Assembly (NCBI GenBank): GCA_027309085.1
Contig: DAIDDL010000008.1
Span: 1 to 64,000 of the forward strand
Origin: Sulfobacillus sp.
GTDB taxonomy: Bacteria; Bacillota; Sulfobacillia; Sulfobacillales; Sulfobacillaceae
DNA: 64,000 bases
Reading direction: 5' to 3'
Of this stretch, positions 37,283 through 46,386 are shown piece by piece. The notes beneath the pieces were generated by a model. That model was not told the DNA's origin, did not search any database, and saw only the letters and a list, made by a program, of their open reading frames with translations. A program made the position numbers and the translations under genes. Numbering within the stretch: position 1 is the stretch's first letter; each line of letters begins with the position of its first letter.

Positions 37283-39331
37283 ATGAACTGGCTAGCGGAT
37301 ACCGTCTATCAGGAGCGGTCTGACCGCTTTGTCGGCCGGCAGGCTGAACTGCAGGCCTTTCGAGAATGGGTTGCAGATGAAAAGCCTGCCACTCAAGTCT
37401 GGGACGTGAGTGGCATTGCGGGAATGGGCAAGTCCTCACTGCTGTGGGAATGGATGGCCATGGCCCGTGAGCAGGGGATCCCGCTAGCATGGATGGACGG
37501 GCGCTCGTGCCCCAAACAGCCGACACTGTTCCTGAATTACCTGCATGATACAGTGGAATCGGTGATGGCCGCACCGGCCGGCAATATGGGGGCATGGCCA
37601 GAACGGTTCATCTGGATCATCGACAACTTCAGCGACATGGAGACCATCGAGAGCTGGCTGCGCGAGGATCTGATTAGCCGTGTCCCCGCGCACGGCGGAC
37701 TTTTGGTGTTTTCTTCCCGGCGCGGGCTGGACCGCCTGTGGTATGTGCATCCCGTGTGGTCGCAGCGGGTCAAATCCTTTCCCTTAAACTCCCTGTCCTG
37801 TCAGGATGTGCAGTCCTACTTTATGCGTATGGGAGTGGGCGACAGCCATGAATTGACCGAGATCATCCACAAGCTGCACGGGTATCCCTTGGGCATTGCT
37901 GTGATTGGCGACTATTTTTCGACGCGGGGCAAGGTCAAAGAAGCCTGGGATATGTCGCTGTTGGAGGCGGTGACGGCAGAGCTTCTCCGGGAGGTGACGG
38001 ACCCCTCCCTGCATCCCTTGCTGGATATTCTGACAGTCATTCCCGTGGCCGACCAGGAGACCCTGCAGGCGCTGACCGATCCGGTGAAGGTGACCCCCAG
38101 CCAGTATTTGAGTCTGAGCCGCCTGTCATTTGTGCGTACGGTGCAAGGCGGCATTGCGCTGCACGATGTGGTGCGGTCCCAGCTATTTAATTATATGCAA
38201 GAGTATAATCCGACCGGTCTCAAGAGACTGCGGATCAAAGCGGTGGACTATCTCGGGCGGTTGTACCGGCAGGCGGATTCATTCCGGGAGCGCAGCCACT
38301 ATGCTTTTCAACTGATGGAGATCAGCGCGGCGGCGATGCCGCGGGAGAGTCGCTACGCCGATGTGGGAGCGCTCAGCGCTATAGTCCGGGACCGCCATGT
38401 CGAGCCTTCGGATGTGGAGGCGATGCACCGGATGATTGAATCGTGGGGACGCCAGAGTCTGGAGTTGGCGAGCCCGGCGCTGGCGCATCTCTTGCTGGAC
38501 GCTGTCGTGGCCCAGTACCCGGGGACCATCCGCATGCTCAGAGCGGCTGACGGCGCACCTGTGGGGTTCTTTGCGTCCCTGCCCCTCCACCGCAGGACGG
38601 TGGATTTGCTGGAGTCGTACGCTCCCGAAACCATGGCCCGCTACTTTCCCGGTGAGCAGTTTCCCGAAGACAGCGAGAAAGCGGATACCTATTTTGGAGC
38701 GCTGGTAGGGGTGGACCAGGGGCACCCGCAGTACCATGCGCGCGACTTGCTGGGAATCATCATCCGTGACGGCCTGTCATTTCTGGGCAGCGGGCTGCGC
38801 GGGGTGGTGGGGATAGGGGACCCGGCTCTGAAAGAGCTGCTCCTCTTACTGGGATTCGAGTCGCATCCTCTGGGAATGGACACGGCCGTGGAGGCATTCG
38901 TGCTGGACATGCGGCACCGGGACTTTCTGATTTGGGTGGGGTCGGTGGTGCGGACATTCAACCGCCCGCAGCCCCGGAGCCGGTATGCCCTCGATGAGGA
39001 CATCCTGCGGCGGGCCCTGAAGGATTTTCACAACCGCACGGGTTTTGAGCAGACTCAGCTGCCACAAATTCTGGGATGCACGGTTCAAGAGGCGCAGCGC
39101 ATCTTGTCCGTGCTGCTGACCGAAGACGCGGTGCCGCCGCTGAGCATGCAGGAGCAGCGCGTTCTGCGGATGACCTACATGGAGCGGGCCGGCAATGCTG
39201 ACCGCTTGGCGATGGCGCTGCACTTGAGCCGTCCCACCTATTACCGCATGCTGCGCCAAAGCGTGTCCAATCTCTGCAAGGTTCTGCAGTCGGGAGACTT
39301 TCTCTCCGTGCTGATTGACATGGGGGAGTGA
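37283..39331 (+). CDS. STAND ATPase with C-terminal HTH (paralogue of 1177..3147)
   Basis: MNWLADTVYQERSDRFVGRQAEL, Walker A GIAGMGKSS, Walker B IWIIDNFSD, C-term 'DRLAMALHLSRPTYYRMLRQSVSNL'. Confidence 0.85.
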   Translation: MNWLADTVYQERSDRFVGRQAELQAFREWVADEKPATQVWDVSGIAGMGKSSLLWEWMAMAREQGIPLAWMDGRSCPKQPTLFLNYLHDTVESVMAAPAGNMGAWPERFIWIIDNFSDMETIESWLREDLISRVPAHGGLLVFSSRRGLDRLWYVHPVWSQRVKSFPLNSLSCQDVQSYFMRMGVGDSHELTEIIHKLHGYPLGIAVIGDYFSTRGKVKEAWDMSLLEAVTAELLREVTDPSLHPLLDILTVIPVADQETLQALTDPVKVTPSQYLSLSRLSFVRTVQGGIALHDVVRSQLFNYMQEYNPTGLKRLRIKAVDYLGRLYRQADSFRERSHYAFQLMEISAAAMPRESRYADVGALSAIVRDRHVEPSDVEAMHRMIESWGRQSLELASPALAHLLLDAVVAQYPGTIRMLRAADGAPVGFFASLPLHRRTVDLLESYAPETMARYFPGEQFPEDSEKADTYFGALVGVDQGHPQYHARDLLGIIIRDGLSFLGSGLRGVVGIGDPALKELLLLLGFESHPLGMDTAVEAFVLDMRHRDFLIWVGSVVRTFNRPQPRSRYALDEDILRRALKDFHNRTGFEQTQLPQILGCTVQEAQRILSVLLTEDAVPPLSMQEQRVLRMTYMERAGNADRLAMALHLSRPTYYRMLRQSVSNLCKVLQSGDFLSVLIDMGE

Positions 39332-39420
39332 GTGATCCCGCGTTTGCCCGCCTTTATCAAATGCGCCGTAAAACCCCTTGCTTTAGCGAGGATATAAGGC
39401 GCGGGCCGAAGGCCCCTTTC

Positions 39421-39585
39421 CTAATCTTTTTGGTGATGGTGCAATAACAATTCCACCGCTTCATCGAGGAGTTTTGACTTGGGGATGCGAGAAGATTGTT
39501 GCAGGGCTTCTAATGCTTCCCATAGAGGAGTCGCGAGAGTGCTGGAATAGGCGGTGCGGTTTTTTAAATTGGCACGATTGGACAC
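39421..39585 (-). CDS. Ribbon-helix-helix protein encoded within TnpB element
   Basis: 'NRTAYSSTLATPLWEALEALQQSSRIPKSKLLDEAVELLL' RHH pattern; GGAGGTG RBS before GTG. Confidence 0.7.
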   Translation of the reverse strand: MSNRANLKNRTAYSSTLATPLWEALEALQQSSRIPKSKLLDEAVELLLHHHQKD

Positions 39586-39673
39586 GGGTCTCACCTCCAT
39601 CCTAGAATAATCGTGCTGGAAGAATAGTGCAAGTTCTGTAATATTACAGTATAATAAAGGAGAGGAGGGGCTC

Positions 39674-40756
39674 ATCACGCGAAAGACATTCAAGTACCGA
39701 ATCTATCCGAATAAAGCGCAGGCACGAATCATCCTTGAAACGCTCGAACATTGCCGATTGCTGTACAACCGTCTGTTAGGCGAGCGAAAAGACGCCTATG
39801 CGAAATTTCAGCATACCCTCTCCGCCTATACACAAATTAACTCGTTCCCTGTGCGCAAAGAGGCGATACCCGAATTAAAGACGGTGCATTCACAAGTCTT
39901 GCAGGACGTGGCGAAACGGCTAGACAAAGCGTTTCAAGCCTTCTTTCAGCGCGTCAAAAGCGGAGAGAAACCCGGCTATCCCCGGTTTCAGCCCGTTCCC
40001 CGGTATCATTCGTTCACCTATCCTCAAACAGGCTGGAAACTCTCGGACCGGACGGTCACCCTCTCCAAAATTGGAGAGGTGCGGATGAAACGGCACCGAC
40101 CGATTGAAGGGGTCATCAAAACCGCGACGGTGATAGCGAAAAACGGGAAATACTACGTGGCATTTTCCGGTGAGATTGCTATGAATATCATTCCCGTTAG
40201 CGTTCTCCCGGCTGTCGGGATTGACTTAGGACTAAAGCATCTGGCCACCACGTCAGACGGGGAATTTTTCGAGACGCCGAAACACCTGCGAAAGTCCGAG
40301 CGCAAGCTCAAGCGTCTCCAAAGACAAGTCTCACGGCGCAAGAAAGGGAGCAAGCGCCGTAAGAAGGCGGTCCGGCAATTAGCTCGATGCCATGAGCATA
40401 TCGCGAATCAACGTATGGACAACGCGCATAAAGTCTCACGGGATCTTGTCACGCAGTATAGTCTCATTGCCTTTGAGAATTTGAGAATCCTGAACATGAC
40501 ACAGAACCATCATTTAGCAAAAAGCATTGCGGACGCGGGATGGAACACGCTCGTGCAATTCACGGCATACAAGGCTGAAAGCGCCGGATGTCGGGTTGTG
40601 CTCGTAAATCCCTACAACACCACGCAAGAGTGCTCCCATTGCCACGCGCTGGTACACAAGGAACTCCAGGACCGAATCCATGAGTGTCCGCATTGCGGGT
40701 ATGTGCAGGACCGGGATATCAATGCGGCCGAGAACATTCTCGCCAGAGCGGTCTAA
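39674..40756 (+). CDS. tnpB: TnpB RNA-guided nuclease-like protein
   Basis: 'TFKYRIYPNKAQA', 'GIDLGLKHLATTSDG', 'IAFENLRI', 'CSHCHALVHKELQDRIHECPHCGYVQDRDINAAENIL'; no ATG/GTG/TTG at the expected start. Confidence 0.88.
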   Translation: MTRKTFKYRIYPNKAQARIILETLEHCRLLYNRLLGERKDAYAKFQHTLSAYTQINSFPVRKEAIPELKTVHSQVLQDVAKRLDKAFQAFFQRVKSGEKPGYPRFQPVPRYHSFTYPQTGWKLSDRTVTLSKIGEVRMKRHRPIEGVIKTATVIAKNGKYYVAFSGEIAMNIIPVSVLPAVGIDLGLKHLATTSDGEFFETPKHLRKSERKLKRLQRQVSRRKKGSKRRKKAVRQLARCHEHIANQRMDNAHKVSRDLVTQYSLIAFENLRILNMTQNHHLAKSIADAGWNTLVQFTAYKAESAGCRVVLVNPYNTTQECSHCHALVHKELQDRIHECPHCGYVQDRDINAAENILARAV

Positions 40757-40856
40757 CGGAAGACAAACGGCTCGGATGGAGCCTTCGGGGATCGGATGGA
40801 GAAGACGCCACCGAAATGAACCGAGAAGCCCCTGCCTTTAGGCATGGGGAGTCGTC
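40757..40856 (+). ncRNA. Putative omega (reRNA) RNA / right end of TnpB element
   Basis: tnpB 3' flank ending in the CCCCTGCC-TTTA-GGCATGGGG right-end hairpin; position by analogy to IS605/IS1341 elements. Confidence 0.5.
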
Positions 40857-41448
40857 ACGGAAGGGATTCCAGATAGGCTCTGAGCATCTGGAACTCCCGG
40901 GTGTCGGTCTGTACAAACCGCACAGCCATAGTCGCCATGTCTTGCGCCTCTTGTGCCGCGCACCGGAGCACTTGGCCGCGGATCCGCACGGAGGCGCCTC
41001 TTAGGCTAATCGTCATATCGACCGGGGACCCTTCCGCAAAAGGCTTGGGGACTTGGCAGCGGAGTCCCTCCACTGATACGTCTTCCGTTTCCGTCAGCAC
41101 TTTTTTGAGTCCCAGGCGCCCCGTGGTGAAGACGAGGGGAAGAGCCACTTGATAGCGGCGGGTCCGCCGGTTCTCCTCGGCCTGCGGCTCCCCTTGCAGC
41201 ACGACCGACAAAAGGGGCGCTTCCGACAGATCCACCCGCTCCACCACGGCCTCTTGCTGCCACAAGGTCTGCGCCCACTGCCACCGCAGGCTGATGCGGG
41301 TCTCGGGGGACGGCAGGCGCACACCGGCCAAGGGGCTGAGAATTTCCAGATAGCACTGGTCGCGCAAGCGGAGCTTCACGACGGTGCTGACGGCCGTGCC
41401 GCCGTATGTGAATTCCGTATGGGTATTGGCTGATAGGAATACTGCCAT
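40855..41448 (-). CDS. PilZ/YcgR-like c-di-GMP effector
   Basis: RRTRRYQVALPL (RxxxR) plus TEDVSVEGLRCQVP (DxSxxG) motifs with YcgR-like N-domain. Confidence 0.85.
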   Translation of the reverse strand: MAVFLSANTHTEFTYGGTAVSTVVKLRLRDQCYLEILSPLAGVRLPSPETRISLRWQWAQTLWQQEAVVERVDLSEAPLLSVVLQGEPQAEENRRTRRYQVALPLVFTTGRLGLKKVLTETEDVSVEGLRCQVPKPFAEGSPVDMTISLRGASVRIRGQVLRCAAQEAQDMATMAVRFVQTDTREFQMLRAYLESLP

Positions 41449-41542
41449 GGCTCTCGGTTCCCCATTTCTTGATGATGACCCTCTTATTGTACAAGATAGG
41501 AGCGGGCCTGGGAGAATTCTTTAGGCCCTCTTCGGTGGATCG

Positions 41543-43258
41543 TCAGGAATACTGCTGCCATGATACGGCGAGCTGTGCAGTAATGAGGGGATTGGACGCC
41601 GAGGGCACATCATCCGCCACCTCCATCAGCAGCGCCCCCTGAGCCCAGTCGAGGCGGGACTGCACCCCTTCGGTAGGGGTGATGGCCACTACGAACAGCC
41701 CGGAATAGCCGGGCAGAAAGTGCGTGTGCAGATAACGGATGAGGGGGGTGGCTGCCGCCTGTTCGGCACTGCTGCTGCCGCCTTTGACTTCCAGAGTCCA
41801 CTCGCCCTCGTGCCAGAGGAGAACAGGTCCGTGGGACAGGGCATGGCTGGCAAAGAGGGTGCTCGACGGGTACTGGAGACCCGGAAGTCCGGTGGCCAAA
41901 GACACGGGGTGAGGGTGTCCGGCAGGCTGGCGCCAGTACAGATTGCCGGATTGCAGCAAGGAGGCGGTGGGGGCCTGGGCGCTGACCTCCGTAACATGCC
42001 ACGACGCGATGGGGGCGGGCTCGCTCAGATCTTGGGCGATTTCGGGGCTGTTGACGGGGTAGCACTGCTGTGTCTGCCAGATGCTCACACTATACTGGTT
42101 TAAGCTGCCGTGGACTGTCGCGGTGGCTGACAGCCCGGCAAGGGGGCTGTGGGGAATTTTGGCCGGACCGAACAGGGGCAGCGCAATTTTCCCGGCGTCA
42201 GTGTGCAGAGCCTCCTGGATGAGGACATGGGAAGACGCCAGGGCCGCAATGTTTTCAATTTGCGCGAAATGCCAGGTGTTGCCGCCATTCTCGGTATCAT
42301 ACACGGCATCGAGGTGTGCTTGGGACAGCGGGGCAAAAATCTGGCCATCGGCTGGCGATGAAAAATGGATGACGGGGGCGGCATCGCCAGGCCAGAATGA
42401 TGAGGGCAGATGGGCCGATGTCTGTGTCCAGAGCTTTCCCCCGTCCCCAGTGCGGTAAACCAGCAAGGTGGGCTGCATGGCGCTGAGCTCGGCGACATAG
42501 CCCGTGGACGGGCCTACAAAGTCCATGGCGGCATTGCCGGCGGTGCGGGGGAATGCTGGGGAATCAGCGGACCAGTGCGAGGCATTCTGCAGCGCCCACT
42601 GCTTCCCGTGATCAGAAGAATGAAATAGATAGAAGCTCTCCTGAGACGCGGCGGCGTTGCCGGAGGCAAGAAACCATCCTTGCTCCCCTGCGTACGATGC
42701 AGTGCCCGCGTGATCACCCGCAAGGCGGTGGACGGCCTCGGTGGGAGTAGCCAGCGCGGGGTGCCGCCATGTCCGCAGAATAGCTGCTGCGGTTTTGCTG
42801 TCAGCGGGGGGCACGTGGACACTCAGCACGATAAGCTGCCCCGCCTGCGTCAAGATGGTCTCAGAGATGCTGCCAGAGCTGGCCGACCCGGTGTTCAGGA
42901 GAAAAGGGTGCGCCCGACTATTGGTATTGAGGGGCAGCCACAGGCCTCCCTTTGTGAGGCTGGCCGTGAGTTCGGTGACGGAGGCAGATCCTGACGGCCC
43001 CCCTAGAGTCACACTGCGGGACGTTTGCTTGCTGACGGGCCAGGAATCCGGGACGTCCACCTGTGTGGAAAAAATATTCACCGATTTGAATCCGGCGGGA
43101 ACCAATGGCGAACGCTGGGTGAAGCGCACGAATTCCTCATGCGCTGAAGCCGGGGCATGATGGGCCCGGGAGGCGGCGCCCGATGTCAAATTGCCGCATC
43201 CTGCGGCGGATAGGGAGAGAACGACTCCCGCCAGTATCAACCCCAGTCTCAAATGCAT
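41543..43258 (-). CDS. Lipoprotein with BNR/YCF48-like beta-propeller repeats
   Basis: LSAAGCGNLT lipobox; 'SSDHGKQWALQNASHW', 'TGDGGKLWTQTSAHL', 'TENGGNTWHFAQI' repeats. Confidence 0.75.
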   Translation of the reverse strand: MHLRLGLILAGVVLSLSAAGCGNLTSGAASRAHHAPASAHEEFVRFTQRSPLVPAGFKSVNIFSTQVDVPDSWPVSKQTSRSVTLGGPSGSASVTELTASLTKGGLWLPLNTNSRAHPFLLNTGSASSGSISETILTQAGQLIVLSVHVPPADSKTAAAILRTWRHPALATPTEAVHRLAGDHAGTASYAGEQGWFLASGNAAASQESFYLFHSSDHGKQWALQNASHWSADSPAFPRTAGNAAMDFVGPSTGYVAELSAMQPTLLVYRTGDGGKLWTQTSAHLPSSFWPGDAAPVIHFSSPADGQIFAPLSQAHLDAVYDTENGGNTWHFAQIENIAALASSHVLIQEALHTDAGKIALPLFGPAKIPHSPLAGLSATATVHGSLNQYSVSIWQTQQCYPVNSPEIAQDLSEPAPIASWHVTEVSAQAPTASLLQSGNLYWRQPAGHPHPVSLATGLPGLQYPSSTLFASHALSHGPVLLWHEGEWTLEVKGGSSSAEQAAATPLIRYLHTHFLPGYSGLFVVAITPTEGVQSRLDWAQGALLMEVADDVPSASNPLITAQLAVSWQQYS

Positions 43259-43451
43259 GCCGTCAGGTCCCTCCAGGCTAAGTGCAACTTCATTTTATGG
43301 TTAAAACGCCGCTGGTTGCAAAAGGTTTCATCTAGAGGCATAAATTTAGAAAAAAATGGGGCAAATCTTCGGGATTTGGGATGTGAGAGCGGACCGCCGG
43401 GATATGGGCTACTATAAGGGGCAGAAGAGCAGAGCCAAGGGAGTGGAGAGC

Positions 43452-44765
43452 ATGGCCAAAAGCGAGGGCCAGATTTTGGCCAGAAATACCGTGGGGAGAC
43501 TGCTGGCTTTTCACCGGGACCCTTTGGGGACATTGGGCCAGATTGCCAGGGACCAGGGCCCGGTCGCCCGGTTCCGCATGGGAGCTTGGGCTTTTGCGCT
43601 GGTCAGCGGTGGGGCCGAGGTGCAGGAGTTGCTGAATAAGAATGGCAAAGACTTGCAAAAGGGACCGGGCATGGACAGCAAAAACCCGCTGATCGGGCGG
43701 GGGCTGCTAGTGGCCGGGGGTGAGCTGTGGAAGGCGGAGAGACTGGCGGTGCAGCCGCTCTTTGACCATCAGCGCCTCAAAACTTACGGGGCGCAGATTA
43801 CCCATGCGGCTGTTGAGTACCGTGAGCGGTTTTCCCAAAACGCGGTGCCTGTGTCCGTTGATGGGGACATGCTGGCGCTGACGCTGAAGGTCGTGCTGAA
43901 CACGCTGTTTTCCGCCGATGATACCTCTGAAGCATTCCAGGATATTTCCCAAGCTGTGCAGACAGTGATGACCTATTTTTACAAGCGGTCGCGCAGTGTT
44001 GTGCGGTTCCCCTACTCCTGGCGGGTGCCGGGCACTCTGGGGTACCACAGGGCCGCGGACAGCGTGACGCAGTGGATGGAAGGCATTCTCAGAGAGTCCC
44101 CGCCGAGCTTTCTGGCCGGACGGCTGCAAGGGGCTCTGCCGCAAGACCAAGACGCCGTCTTGCAGTCGGCGCTCACTCTGATCATGGCGGGCCATGAGAC
44201 GACGGGCCACGCCCTCAGCTGGACTCTGGCTGTGCTGGCGCAGCACCCCGGGGTCCAGCGCCGCCTCCATGCGGAGGTTGACGCCGCACTGGGAGGACAA
44301 CTCCCCCAGGCGTCAGATGTGGATGTCATGCCCTATCTGCGGGCCGTAATTTTAGAGTCCTTGCGGCTGTACCCGCCGGTGTGGATCATCAGCCGCTCTA
44401 ACCCGGGGCCAGTGGCTGTTGGGGCCGAAGAATTCGCTCCGCACACATTCTTTCTGGTCAGCCCTTATGTCAGCCAGCACTTGCCGTCTGAGTTCCCCCG
44501 CCCAGAGGTTTTTGACCCCGGCCGCTGGACCGGAGATAGCCTTCCCCACGGGGCCTACCTGCCTTTCGGCCAGGGCCCGCGCAGCTGCGTGGGACGAGAT
44601 TTCGCCTTGCTGGAGATGCAGCTCATCTTAGCCACGCTGGCGCAAACTCTGGAGTTTCACGCGGATTTGGCACAGATCTGGCGTCCCGTGCCCCGGCTCA
44701 GCCTGGTGCCCCCGAAAGACATGGTGCTGACGGTTGGTCCGAGGGAATCTGGCGGGCGGCCCTGA
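43452..44765 (+). CDS. Cytochrome P450
   Basis: 'AGHETTGHALSW', 'ESLRLYPP', heme loop 'FGQGPRSCVGRDFA'. Confidence 0.95.
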   Translation: MAKSEGQILARNTVGRLLAFHRDPLGTLGQIARDQGPVARFRMGAWAFALVSGGAEVQELLNKNGKDLQKGPGMDSKNPLIGRGLLVAGGELWKAERLAVQPLFDHQRLKTYGAQITHAAVEYRERFSQNAVPVSVDGDMLALTLKVVLNTLFSADDTSEAFQDISQAVQTVMTYFYKRSRSVVRFPYSWRVPGTLGYHRAADSVTQWMEGILRESPPSFLAGRLQGALPQDQDAVLQSALTLIMAGHETTGHALSWTLAVLAQHPGVQRRLHAEVDAALGGQLPQASDVDVMPYLRAVILESLRLYPPVWIISRSNPGPVAVGAEEFAPHTFFLVSPYVSQHLPSEFPRPEVFDPGRWTGDSLPHGAYLPFGQGPRSCVGRDFALLEMQLILATLAQTLEFHADLAQIWRPVPRLSLVPPKDMVLTVGPRESGGRP

Positions 44766-44811
44766 TCGGAAATCATGGCCGCTTGACTTCTCGGGTAGCA
44801 CCCCGTATTAT

Positions 44812-44827
44812 ATCGATAAACGTCGAT
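44812..44827 (+). promoter_or_regulatory. ArsR-type operator candidate
   Basis: ATCGATAAACGTCGAT immediately upstream of arsR start. Confidence 0.55.
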
Positions 44828-45191
44828 GAATGGGAGGCAATCCATGGATCCTGTCATGATTTTCAGGGCTCTGGGACAACCGCAGCGCTATGCCCTGTTC
44901 GAGGACCTGCTGCAAGCGCGCGGAGTCTCCTGCTGCTCCGGCATTGCCGCTGAGGAATCCGCGTGCTGTGTGGTGGATTTGACCGCTCGGCACGGACTGG
45001 CGCAGTCGACGATTTCACACCATTTGCAGGTGCTCGCAGAGGCGGGGCTGATAAGCGTGGAACGCCGCGGGACGTACCGGGTCTACCAAGTGAATACCGC
45101 GATCTGGGAGGATTTCCGGCAGCATCTCGCGGGCATGGTCGTGTGTGAAGGGGACGGCCGCATCCCTATGGGGCAGGTGGCCGCCGAGTAA
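44826..45191 (+). CDS. arsR: ArsR-family regulator
   Basis: 'VDLTARHGLAQSTISHHLQVLAEAGLISVERRGTYRVYQVN' winged helix; upstream of arsM; Cys-rich 'VSCCSGIAAEESACCVVD'. Confidence 0.85.
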   Translation: MNGRQSMDPVMIFRALGQPQRYALFEDLLQARGVSCCSGIAAEESACCVVDLTARHGLAQSTISHHLQVLAEAGLISVERRGTYRVYQVNTAIWEDFRQHLAGMVVCEGDGRIPMGQVAAE

Positions 45192-45206
45192 TTTTTTTGC
45201 GCAGAG

Positions 45207-45226
45207 GCATCGATATTTATCGATGC
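45207..45226 (+). promoter_or_regulatory. Second ArsR-type operator (perfect palindrome)
   Basis: GCATCGATATTTATCGATGC between arsR and arsM. Confidence 0.6.
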
Positions 45227-45246
45227 ATATAAAGGGGACGCTAAAG

Positions 45247-46074
45247 ATGTCAGAGACCAGGGACGCACCTTCAATAAGACAGGAACATGCAAGAACCGTT
45301 CCGGATGCGGAAACCATCTATGAATCCGTCCGCGAGCGGTATGCAGAGATTGCCCTGAGCTCAGGCTGCGGGTGCGGCCCGAGCTGCTGTGACGGCGCGA
45401 GCGCTGCGGGCACCTCACTGGAGCTGGGATACGGGCTGGATGATGTCACTGCAGTTCCGGAAGGAGCCAATATGGGGCTGGGATGCGGCAATCCGCAAGC
45501 GATTGCCGCGCTCCAAGCAAGAGAGACCATGCTGGATTTAGGCAGCGGCGGGGGATTTGACTGTTTTCTCGCCGCGCGCCAAGTAGGTGAAGCGGGCGCC
45601 GTGATAGGGGTGGATATGACGCCGGCCATGGTCGCCAAAGCACGCAGGAATGCGGAGCTCGGATCTTATGAAAATGTCGATTTCCGCCTGGGCGAGATCG
45701 AGAATTTGCCAGTCAGGGACCAGAGCATCGACTGCGTTATCTCCAACTGTGTGATCAACCTTTCGCCCCATAAAGAACGCGTCTTCCAGGAGGCTTTCCG
45801 GGTGCTGAAATCTGGAGGCCGGCTAGCCATTTCCGATATCGTGGCCACGGCGGCATTTCCTGATGACTTGCGCCAGGACATGAATTTGCTGACGGGCTGC
45901 ATGGCGGGCGCATCTCTGACCTGGGATCTCGAATCCGCTCTCAAAGCGGCGGGATTTCAGCAGATCAAGATCCTTCCTAAATCGGCCAGCCAGTCCTTTA
46001 TCAAAACCTGGGCGCCAGGCTCCAATGTCAGCGACTACCTAGTGTCAGCGACCATTGAGGCCGTCAAGCCCTGA
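45247..46074 (+). CDS. arsM: Arsenite S-adenosylmethionine methyltransferase
   Basis: 'SSGCGCGPSCCDG', 'MGLGCGNPQAIAALQARETMLDLGSGGGFDCFLAARQVG', 'ISNCVINLSPHKERVFQEAFRVLKSGGRLAISDIV'. Confidence 0.93.
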   Translation: MSETRDAPSIRQEHARTVPDAETIYESVRERYAEIALSSGCGCGPSCCDGASAAGTSLELGYGLDDVTAVPEGANMGLGCGNPQAIAALQARETMLDLGSGGGFDCFLAARQVGEAGAVIGVDMTPAMVAKARRNAELGSYENVDFRLGEIENLPVRDQSIDCVISNCVINLSPHKERVFQEAFRVLKSGGRLAISDIVATAAFPDDLRQDMNLLTGCMAGASLTWDLESALKAAGFQQIKILPKSASQSFIKTWAPGSNVSDYLVSATIEAVKP

Positions 46075-46386
46075 ACTGTTAAAGCCCGCTGCCCAAACTT
46101 TGTGAAATTCGCAGGGATCTGCGGCTGTGACGGGGCAGGCGGCGTCCCTGCAGGCTAGCGGGGCGCCCCGGCCGTCGACAGATGTCCCGCCCATCCATAA
46201 AATGGAAAGATGGCGTAGTGTATGGGAGTCAGGGAAGATCGGAACACTTGCCTGGCGGGCGGATAGTGGTTGCCACCTGCAGATCAGGAAAAATTCGGGT
46301 ATGTTGCGGCAGGCAGGCTCCTGGTGCTATAATCACCAAGTTATAAACGGCGCACGAATCCATAACATCGCATAGGGGGTGATTGC

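Larger units (their letters stand above)
39360..40856 (+). mobile_element. IS200/IS605-superfamily (IS1341-type, TnpB-only) element
   Basis: Left-end hairpin GCGCCGTAAAACCCCTTGCTTTAGCGAGGATATAAGGCGC; tnpB; right end GAAGCCCCTGCCTTTAGGCATGGGGAGTCGTCAC. Confidence 0.8.
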
